From Leptolyngbya sp. PCC 6406 (GTDB lineage Bacteria > Cyanobacteriota > Cyanobacteriia > Phormidesmidales > Phormidesmidaceae): DNA of 64,000 nucleotides. The first letter of the stretch is position 1, and every line of letters begins with the position of its first letter. This document shows, in pieces, positions 58,105 to 64,000 of this stretch. The notes beneath the pieces are model-generated. The model had not been told where the DNA came from and searched no databases. It was given only the letters and a program-made list of their open reading frames with translations. The DNA is taken from the NCBI RefSeq assembly GCF_000332095.2, contig NZ_KI913949.1:5170814-5234813 (forward strand), in the 5' to 3' direction. The position numbers and the translations under genes are program-made.

Positions 58105-58235
58105 GGGCATCAACGTAAGCCGAGACAATATGGGCTCCGAGGAATTCAGGAGTTAGGAGCCAGAAGCCAGGAGGGTACTGAATTCTAGCTCCTAACTCCT
58201 CCCCACGAGATTTGTCTCGCTTTGAGTTGATACCC
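58105..58235. repeat. MITE-like repeat, GGGCATCAAC family, copy 2
   Basis: Same ends as copy 1 (12559-12697): GGGCATCAACGTAAGCCGAG and, inward, GGGTATCAACTCAAAGCGAG. The middle has GGAATTCAGGAGTTAGGAGC and CTCCTAACTCCTCCCCACGA and differs in length from copy 1 by about 8 nt. Confidence 0.75.
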
Positions 58236-58262
58236 TTCGCCAACGATTTAGCGTCTCCCGAA

Positions 58263-58310
58263 GGGAGCAAGCCCGATCGGCGGGTAGTTTATTTTCCTGC
58301 AAGTCCCTAA
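58263..58310. repeat. 48-nt dispersed repeat, copy 2
   Basis: Identical to 8583-8630. It follows the phrase GCGTCTCCCGAAGGGAGCAA shared with other repeat blocks. Confidence 0.85.
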
Positions 58311-58353
58311 TCTCCGACGGTGGGTCGGGGATTGTGAATCGGAGGTTATGCCC

Positions 58354-59010
58354 TCAGGATCCGCCATTGTCTGCCTGGGTGTCTGCCTGGGTGTCTGCCT
58401 GAGTCAAAATGCCCACCAAAATTCGCACCAGAATTTCCAGTTCCTCCGGCACGCGGTAGAGCTTCATATCTTCTGTCACCTGCCGAGAAGGACGGTGGTA
58501 GGTGCCAAACCGCCAATCTTGCCCTGTAGTCACGGCTCCATAGAGCAGCGGCGCGGGGCTATCGGCCCATTGGTCTAGGGCAATTAGTTCCGCCGCCAGT
58601 TGGGTAAAGCCGTTGTCCATGTTTTCTCGCTTGGCCTCAATCACCAGCAGGGGACTGGCTTGAAAATAGTAGTCCAAGGTGCCCTTCAACCAGGCATTGA
58701 CCACAACGGGATATTCCACCCGCACGGATCGCTGGGTGGTGCGGCATACGGTGCGAATAATGGGGGCGATCAAAAACTCACGACGGGCTTGCTCGCTGGT
58801 GAGGCCCACATAACGAATGCCATCAGCGATCTGGGTTGCCAGATCGGCAAGACCCTCCAGCGGGGCTCCATAGCTGGGCAAGGGGAGGGGGTCCCGTCGG
58901 AAGGTACAGTCCAGATCCGCCAATACGTCTTCGATGGCAAAGGGTAGTTCAAAGTAGCGGCTGAAGGTGTAGCTTTCTTCAGTACTGAGGACTTTGAGGT
59001 TTTGACTCAT
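58354..59010 (-). CDS. PD-(D/E)XK-type nuclease-fold protein of unknown function
   Basis: A 218-aa protein. Residues ~90-145 carry the fold: LKGTLDYYFQ (Asp) and PLLVIEAKRENMDNGFTQL (Glu-Ala-Lys, the ExK), followed by a helix AAELIALDQW. This is a common cyanobacterial restriction-like hypothetical family with no fixed substrate. The last 15 residues are a TQAD repeat coded by a 12-nt tandem repeat (58369-58404), so the C-terminus may vary between strains. It is upstream of nothing co-transcribed; the repeats at 58105 and 58263 follow it. Confidence 0.77.
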   Translation of the reverse strand: MSQNLKVLSTEESYTFSRYFELPFAIEDVLADLDCTFRRDPLPLPSYGAPLEGLADLATQIADGIRYVGLTSEQARREFLIAPIIRTVCRTTQRSVRVEYPVVVNAWLKGTLDYYFQASPLLVIEAKRENMDNGFTQLAAELIALDQWADSPAPLLYGAVTTGQDWRFGTYHRPSRQVTEDMKLYRVPEELEILVRILVGILTQADTQADTQADNGGS

Positions 59011-59054
59011 GAACCTGTACCTCTGTTCTGGGTAACCCTATCGGGATAACAACC

Positions 59055-60080
59055 CTATCTGGACAACAACGAGTGCCGTTCATGGGGCTGCTGCCAGTCG
59101 GCGGGGTCTGGGCCTAGGGGAATGATACCGCCGGGATTGAGGGGAAACAAATTGCCGTAGTAGTCGCGGCGAATGGTGTCGAAGTCGCAGGTGGCGGCGA
59201 CTCCGGGCTGTTGGTAAATGTCGCGGGCATAGGGCCAGAGGTGGGCATAGTCTCGCAGGCGGGCGCGATCGCACTTAAACAAGCCGTGGTAGGCGGCGTC
59301 GAATCGGGCCAAGGTGGTGAAGAGACACACATCTGCCAGGGTGAGGGATTCCCCACAAAGGTAGGGCTGGTGGGCTAGGTGGACATCAATGGTCCCCAGG
59401 GTCTCAAAGAGTAGGGTGCAAGCGGCTTCGTAGGCGGCTTGGGTACGGGCAAAACCACAGCGGTAGACACCGTTGTTGATGGCGTGATAAATGCGATCGC
59501 GCCAGCCGTTGATCTTCTCTCGTAGCGCTAGGGGGTAGAGATCTACCTCGGCACGAGTGGCCCCATCATTCAGCCCGTCGTTGAGAATTTCAATGATCTC
59601 AGCACTTTCGTTGTTGACAATGGCTCGGGCTTCCGTATCCCAGAGGACAGGCACCGTACTGCGACCCTGGTAGCCCGGTTGGGCAGTCTGGTAGAGATCC
59701 GCTAGCGCCCGCCACTCCTGCTCCCCATCGTCAAAGACCCACCGCCCCTCATTAGAGGAAGGGGAGACAATCCACAAGGGCAGAGCCGACTCTAGACCCT
59801 TCAGTGCCCGCACCACCAAGGTCCGATGCGCCCAGGGACAACCCATCCCCACAATGAGCCGATATCGCTCCGGTACCGACGGGTGATCCCCCTCTGGTTG
59901 CAACCCGGCCCGAAACTGACTGGGGGGCCGCACATAGGCTCCAGCGGGATCTGTCGGCGCTAGCTTGGCCATCATGATCTGCCACAGCCCTTGCCAGACG
60001 GTTTTACCCAGGCGAACAATCAGCCCTGGAGGCAAGCTAGCACGGGGGGAAGGAGTTGGAGGCATGGTAAATGAGGGCAA
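59055..60080 (-). CDS. Glutathionyl-hydroquinone reductase (Xi-class GST)
   Basis: A 341-aa protein. GMGCPWAHRTLVVRALKGLE holds the catalytic Cys of the GS-HQR class, STVPVLWDTEARAIVNNESA the glutathione site, and INGWRDRIYHAINNGVYRCG the signature tyrosine region. The GST C-domain (PYLCGESLTLADVCLFTTLA) follows. The class reduces S-glutathionyl-hydroquinones. A similar-sized GST at 28622-29824 is unrelated in class. It lies 37 nt after the lipoprotein gene in the same direction. Confidence 0.9.
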   Translation of the reverse strand: MPSFTMPPTPSPRASLPPGLIVRLGKTVWQGLWQIMMAKLAPTDPAGAYVRPPSQFRAGLQPEGDHPSVPERYRLIVGMGCPWAHRTLVVRALKGLESALPLWIVSPSSNEGRWVFDDGEQEWRALADLYQTAQPGYQGRSTVPVLWDTEARAIVNNESAEIIEILNDGLNDGATRAEVDLYPLALREKINGWRDRIYHAINNGVYRCGFARTQAAYEAACTLLFETLGTIDVHLAHQPYLCGESLTLADVCLFTTLARFDAAYHGLFKCDRARLRDYAHLWPYARDIYQQPGVAATCDFDTIRRDYYGNLFPLNPGGIIPLGPDPADWQQPHERHSLLSR

Positions 60081-60117
60081 GGGGCAGGTGGCGTTAAGAT
60101 CCTCTAATCTTCGTTCC

Positions 60118-60840
60118 TTACGGTGTCAGGACCACCACTATGGAATTGACGGTGAGATTCAGGGTATCCAGTGCCGGTGTGTCTGAGGGGAACAGAGTAT
60201 CTCCGGCCAAGGCATTGGGAACATCGTCGATGTTGGCGGGGTGGAGGCGGAGGAAGAGTTGGCCATCATAGGCGGAGAGGGTGGAACCCCGAAGATCCAC
60301 CGTACCGCCATAGTCCCAGCGAAAGCCATAAACCCCAAAGGAACCTAAGGCTTCCTGGAGATCGGCGAAGGAACTACCCACGTGAATACCGTTGGGGGTG
60401 GCCCAAGCAGTGCCCAATTCTCGGACTGTGGCCACGCGATCGCGGTTTTCATCCCCCCAGACGACGGTAAAGCCATATTCGGGGCCGAGGTCTACAACGG
60501 TTGCCGGTTCTGTAAAGCCTTCTCCTACGGCAATCGCCTCTTCCCGCAGCACCTCAGCCCCAAAGCGAGTCACGAGGTCAGCGTGGGTCGTGGTGGGCGT
60601 GATTGGCCCCACCCGTTCCCCCGGTAGGATGACTGGGTCAGCAATGGCGGCTGGGGTCGCCTCTGGGATGGAGTCGGTAGCCGTTTCCTCCTGCCCCAGC
60701 ACAGCCGCATCTCTAAGGGCGGGGGTGCTCACCGCGTCCGGGACGCTAACAGCAGGGTCCACCGTTGCGGGCGGCGGACCCCCACAGCCTAGAAGAAACG
60801 TGAGAGGAACGAGCCAGAGTTGTCTTCGCCAGGTATCCAT
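60118..60840 (-). CDS. Lipoprotein of unknown function (240 aa)
   Basis: The preferred start is ATG 60840 with GGAG nine nt upstream; an earlier start would add 21 residues. It has a signal helix and lipobox (LTFLLGCGG), then a Pro/Ala/Asp-rich linker. The globular domain has two halves of similar look: TTHADLVTRFGAEVLREEAI, and GIHVGSSFADLQEALGSFG. These pairs resemble the repeats of small periplasmic folds, but I cannot name the family. It precedes the GS-HQR gene. Confidence 0.68.
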   Translation of the reverse strand: MDTWRRQLWLVPLTFLLGCGGPPPATVDPAVSVPDAVSTPALRDAAVLGQEETATDSIPEATPAAIADPVILPGERVGPITPTTTHADLVTRFGAEVLREEAIAVGEGFTEPATVVDLGPEYGFTVVWGDENRDRVATVRELGTAWATPNGIHVGSSFADLQEALGSFGVYGFRWDYGGTVDLRGSTLSAYDGQLFLRLHPANIDDVPNALAGDTLFPSDTPALDTLNLTVNSIVVVLTP

Positions 60841-61156
60841 CAGGGCTGTCTCCAAGGGGGGCTTTAGGGGAGCCCCTAGGAATATGAGTAAAATCGAGGC
60901 CAAGGGCTAAGACCCCACTGCTGTGATCATAACGAGCGTGTGATCATAGCGAGCAAACACTAGGGGCTGTGGACAATCAAAGCCAGATTTCTTGCGATGG
61001 AGCGGTCACACCCCTAGCTTGCTTCAGTAGGGCGGGCGTGGTCATGCCTATCCCGCAAGGGTTTCCACGTTAATTGTCCCCACACCCGAGGAGAGACCAA
61101 CGCATCTTGCGGCGGGATCGAATCACGCGAAGCCAGTATAGGGAGAGGGAAGAGTA
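60841..61156. other. Divergent spacer with dispersed repeat
   Basis: 316 nt between the lipoprotein and quinone oxidoreductase genes. Most of it is the TGTGGACAAT-ended repeat (60968-61084). A GGGAGAGGGAAGAG stretch just before 61157 serves as ribosome site. Confidence 0.55.
60968..61084. repeat. TGTGGACAAT-ended repeat, copy 2
   Basis: The ends TGTGGACAAT and, inward, TGTGGGGACAAT are inverted. The interior matches 17223-17340 (AATCAAAGCCAGATT, CCCTAGCTT, GGTCATGCC, CAAGGGTTTCC). No coding capacity is seen. Confidence 0.7.
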
Positions 61157-62155
61157 ATGAAAGCCATTGTTATGTCTGCACCAGGGGAACCCGAAGTGCT
61201 ACGGGAAACCGAGCAACCCATACCTGAGTTTCAGACCGCTACGGAAATACGGGTACGGTTGAAGGCGGCGGGGGTGAATCCGGTAGATACCAAAATTCGC
61301 CAGCGGGGAGTCTATCTCCAGTCCCAAGGGCCAACGGTACTGGGGCTTGACGGGGCTGGGATTGTGGATGCGGTAGGGCCGGGGGTGCGGCACTTTAGCA
61401 TCGGAGATGCGGTGTATTTTTGCAGCGGCGGCTTAGGGGGGGCTCGGGGCACCTACGCTGAGTACACCATTGTGGAAGAGGCCCATGCTGCTCACAAGCC
61501 TGAACGTCTGAGCTTTGCAGAGGCTGCTGCCGCGCCCCTGGTGCTGATCACCGCCTGGGAGGCACTGCACGATCGCGCCCGCATCACCGCCGGACAGCAA
61601 GTGCTCATCCATGGCGGTGGGGGCGGTGTGGGTCACGTCGCCATCCAGTTGGCCCACTTGGCGGGAGCCCTGGTGGCCACCACCGTCAGCAGTGAGACCA
61701 AGGCAGAAATGGCCACCCGTCTCGGGGCTGATCACTGTATTTACTATCCCCACATTGACTTTGTGGAATCCATTCAGGCTTGGACCCAGAATCAAGGGGT
61801 TGCGATCGCACTCGATACGATCGGGGAACCGATTCTGTCCCGCACCTTTGAAGCCGTAGCCATTGGGGGCAGCGTCATCACTCTGCTAGCCCCTACTGCC
61901 GAAACCCAGTGGTCCCTGGCCCGGACCCGCAACCTGCAATTTGGCTTTGAGCTAATGCTGACCCCCCATTTACAAGCCCTAGAACCGGCCCGCCGCCACC
62001 AGACCAAGATTTTGGAACAGTGTAGTCGCTGGTTTGACTCCGGTGATCTCCAGATTCACCTAGGTCAGACCTGGCCCTTGAGCCAAGCCGCCGAAGCCCA
62101 CCGCTGGGTAGAAGCAGGCCACAGCCAAGGCAAAGCCGTCCTATTGATGGAGTAA
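61157..62155 (+). CDS. Quinone oxidoreductase-like medium-chain dehydrogenase/reductase
   Basis: A 332-aa zinc-free MDR protein: KAAGVNPVDTKIRQRGVYLQ, LGLDGAGIVDAVGPGVRHF, SFAEAAAAPLVLITAWEALH, and the NADPH loop VLIHGGGGGVGHVAIQLAHL. Structural zinc cysteines are absent, as in zeta-crystallin-like quinone reductases. It reduces quinones or enones with NADPH in the cytoplasm. ATG 61157 is supported by a purine-rich site. The following alpha/beta hydrolase gene starts 16 nt after its stop, so the two are an operon. Confidence 0.9.
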   Translation: MKAIVMSAPGEPEVLRETEQPIPEFQTATEIRVRLKAAGVNPVDTKIRQRGVYLQSQGPTVLGLDGAGIVDAVGPGVRHFSIGDAVYFCSGGLGGARGTYAEYTIVEEAHAAHKPERLSFAEAAAAPLVLITAWEALHDRARITAGQQVLIHGGGGGVGHVAIQLAHLAGALVATTVSSETKAEMATRLGADHCIYYPHIDFVESIQAWTQNQGVAIALDTIGEPILSRTFEAVAIGGSVITLLAPTAETQWSLARTRNLQFGFELMLTPHLQALEPARRHQTKILEQCSRWFDSGDLQIHLGQTWPLSQAAEAHRWVEAGHSQGKAVLLME

Positions 62156-62171
62156 ATAACACATAACAGTA

Positions 62172-63116
62172 ATGCTGAATTTTCAACCGCCGGGATTTGA
62201 GCAACGGGTGACCGAGACCCACTTGGGCATCATGACCTACTACACCCAAACGGTGCCGGTGGACAATCCAGCCCCGACCTTGGTTTTTCTTCATAGCCTG
62301 GGGGGTGGATCCTCTGCCTATGAGTGGTCCAAGGTTTATGGAGCCCTAGCCGCCGACTATGCCATCATCGCCCCGGATCTGGTGGGTTGGGGGCAGTCGG
62401 CCCACCCCGCCCACAGCTACCAGGTAGAGGATTACTTCAAAATCATCACCCATTTGCTGGAAACGGTGCTGGCTAGATCTGCGACGGGCATTGGCGTAGC
62501 CGCCCCGACGGGACTAGACCAGCCCTCTAGGGCCATCGTAATTGCCAGTTCCCTCACCGCAGGCGTCGTCATTCGCCTTGCCATCCAGCGGCCCGACCTG
62601 TTTCAGCAACTCCTGCTAGTCTCTCCCGCTGGCAACGACGACTTTGGCCGGGGCTATCGCTACACCTTACCCGCGCTGCTAGCAGGTACTCCCGGTTTAG
62701 ACCAGGTTGTCTACGGCCTGGGGGCGGCCAATGAACTCGCCGTCACCCAATTTCTGGCCACCTTCCTCTTTGCCAAGGCCGACCGCATCACCCCAGAAAC
62801 CGTCGCCGCCTACCTGGCCAGCACCCTACAGCCCAACGCCCAATACTCCGCCCTAGCCTCCCTCCGGGGCGACATCTGCTTCGACCTCGCCCGCTACATG
62901 GCCCAACTCACAGTCCCCACTCGGATCATTCTGGGGGCCGAGTCTCGCCTCAACCCCGCCCGCCAGGGAGAACGCCTCGCCGCTCTCAGCACCGCTGTGC
63001 AATCAGTCCAGGTGCTGCCCGATCTGGGCGTCTTGCCCCATGTGGAATATCCCGCCGTGGTGGTGGGCTTACTGCGGGGATACTTAGCCGACAGATTAAG
63101 TCACACAGCACAATGA
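62172..63116 (+). CDS. Alpha/beta hydrolase with atypical nucleophile elbow
   Basis: A 314-aa alpha/beta hydrolase: TLVFLHSLGGGSSAYEW (oxyanion HG-like region), APDLVGWGQSAHP, the nucleophile region IVIASSLTAGVVIRLA, and a late DLGVLPHVEYP with the catalytic His. The usual GxSxG nucleophile elbow appears as ASSLTA, so Ser is present but both glycines are replaced by Ala. The family often works as an esterase or C-C hydrolase. Cyanobacterial members of this type are of unknown substrate. It shares an operon with the quinone oxidoreductase. Confidence 0.84.
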   Translation: MLNFQPPGFEQRVTETHLGIMTYYTQTVPVDNPAPTLVFLHSLGGGSSAYEWSKVYGALAADYAIIAPDLVGWGQSAHPAHSYQVEDYFKIITHLLETVLARSATGIGVAAPTGLDQPSRAIVIASSLTAGVVIRLAIQRPDLFQQLLLVSPAGNDDFGRGYRYTLPALLAGTPGLDQVVYGLGAANELAVTQFLATFLFAKADRITPETVAAYLASTLQPNAQYSALASLRGDICFDLARYMAQLTVPTRIILGAESRLNPARQGERLAALSTAVQSVQVLPDLGVLPHVEYPAVVVGLLRGYLADRLSHTAQ

Positions 63117-63203
63117 TTGGCAACACCGAATCGGACTTCAATTTTGTATCCACCTCCTTACAACATTAGGATTGCAACATTAGGACACCCATATTTGTTG
63201 ATC

Positions 63204-63992
63204 TTAGCCAAAGGTAAGGTGGCAAATGGCCAGGGAAGCCAAGATCCCAGCTACATCTGCGGATAGAGCCGCAGGTAAGGTATAGCGGGTGCGCATAACT
63301 CCGATACTACCGAAATAGACCGCCATCACATAGAACGTAGTTTCCGTGGAGCCCTGCATCGTAGAGACCAGGTAAGACAGGAATCCATCTGGGTCGTTGT
63401 CCACAATTTCAGACATGACCCCAAAGGCTCCCCCCCCAGAGAGGGGGCGAATAAATGCCATGGGTAGGGCTTCGGGGGGCATGCCAATTAACCCGGTGAT
63501 GGGGGTAAGAACTGTCGTTAAAATCTCCAAGGCTCCACTGGATCGGAACATGCCAATGGCCACGAAAATAACCACCAAAAAGGGAATAATTCGCACTGCA
63601 ATATCAAACCCTTCTTTTGCCCCTTCTGTCACTGCTTCGTACACGGCTACTCCTCGGAAATAGCCTAGGAGTAGCAGGCTACAAATGATGATGGGTAAGA
63701 GCCAATTAGAAATACCTGCCATTAGATCCGTTGCGGCAAGGTCAGGGGTGCCCTGTACCGTGAGGCGATAGATAATGGCCACAAAAAAGGCGGCTATCAA
63801 CCCCCCAAAGAGAATGCGCCCTATCCAACCAGGGGGAGTGAGGGGGAGGCTAGCTAGCTCATCTAAGTCCAATGGGTTTTCTGGATTGGATGCTACTGGG
63901 CTGGGGTCTGGGGTTAAGGCATCTCCAGCTAAGTCACCACCAGGGGCTGTTGCCTGGAATCCGCTAGCGGCAAACTCTGGAGTGATGGGCAT
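63204..63992 (-). CDS. SpmB/nucleoside-recognition-domain membrane protein (possibly the C-terminal half of a fusion)
   Basis: At least 262 aa with about five or six membrane helices. The Gate/nucleoside-recognition pattern is seen in VRIIPFLVVIFVAIGMFRSS, PEALPMAFIRPLSGGGAFGV and TETTFYVMAVYFGSIG, as in spore maturation protein B. The first ~45 residues (Pro/Asp/Ser-rich) look like a linker, and the frame stays open to the window edge. The true gene may therefore be an SpmA-SpmB fusion beginning outside. Function in cyanobacteria is unknown. Confidence 0.78.
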   Translation of the reverse strand: MPITPEFAASGFQATAPGGDLAGDALTPDPSPVASNPENPLDLDELASLPLTPPGWIGRILFGGLIAAFFVAIIYRLTVQGTPDLAATDLMAGISNWLLPIIICSLLLLGYFRGVAVYEAVTEGAKEGFDIAVRIIPFLVVIFVAIGMFRSSGALEILTTVLTPITGLIGMPPEALPMAFIRPLSGGGAFGVMSEIVDNDPDGFLSYLVSTMQGSTETTFYVMAVYFGSIGVMRTRYTLPAALSADVAGILASLAICHLTFG

Positions 63993-64000
63993 GGCTGTGC

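Overview
The window is a cyanobacterial chromosome segment. GCGATCGC (HIP1) octamers are scattered throughout, and it carries ndhH, psb35, an ssl1498/Psb34-like protein, a DUF3181 and a DUF3143 protein, an ABA4-like protein and a SigA-type sigma factor. The gene content and the many dispersed palindromic repeats fit a Leptolyngbya/Phormidium-like filamentous or picoplanktonic lineage. I cannot name a species from the sequence alone.

Region 1-10.7 kb is an accessory island. It holds an IS66 transposase tail, then a compact + strand operon: a TGT-like (tRNA-guanine transglycosylase fold) gene, a CD-NTase-like nucleotidyltransferase and a two-TM SLATT effector. This resembles a reduced, possibly dying type IV-like CBASS. 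A convergent DEDDh exonuclease with a small upstream partner ORF follows. Next come a phospholipase-D-like gene split by an intact IS630-type element, an interrupted SHOCT-domain gene, a retropepsin-like protease with a small partner, a Uma2 nuclease, an IS5-type element, a zinc-ribbon plus HsdR_N-like protein and a FitAB/VapBC toxin-antitoxin pair. Three separate genes in this island are broken by a single in-frame TAA.

Region 11-17 kb starts with a sodium:solute-symporter-like protein. It is followed by a minus-strand general-stress island of seven small genes (Psb34-like, GlsB/YeaQ, lmo0937-type, tandem CsbD, BON lipoprotein, YflT/17M-like, CsbD), with strong hairpins between some of them. 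Region 17.3-20.5 kb pairs a NACHT NTPase (bacterial NLR-like) with a membrane fatty-acid-hydroxylase/sterol-desaturase-family protein only 6 nt downstream. Region 20.8-31.9 kb holds glycogen debranching and GT4 genes, an SH3 lipoprotein, an IS982 relic, small conserved cyanobacterial genes, a GST and a GHL10-type secreted hydrolase.

Region 32.0-37.3 kb is a complete minus-strand rRNA operon (16S, tRNA-Ile, tRNA-Ala, 23S, 5S) with a recognisable promoter and a terminator. Region 37.5-64 kb is mostly core genome: clpB, an ArsR-type regulator, prfC, an ABA4-like gene, psb35, a group-2 sigma factor, a GT81 glycosyltransferase, a class-I amidotransferase, rnz, pheT with a small bilin-site GAF gene, ndhH, glgP, a PD-(D/E)XK-like protein, glutathionyl-hydroquinone reductase, a quinone oxidoreductase, an alpha/beta hydrolase and an SpmB-like membrane protein.

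Between genes there are at least six families of short dispersed repeats, each present two or three times. One family places a stop codon and a 13-14 bp hairpin at the 3' end of unrelated genes. Another has ends like those of the local IS630 element.
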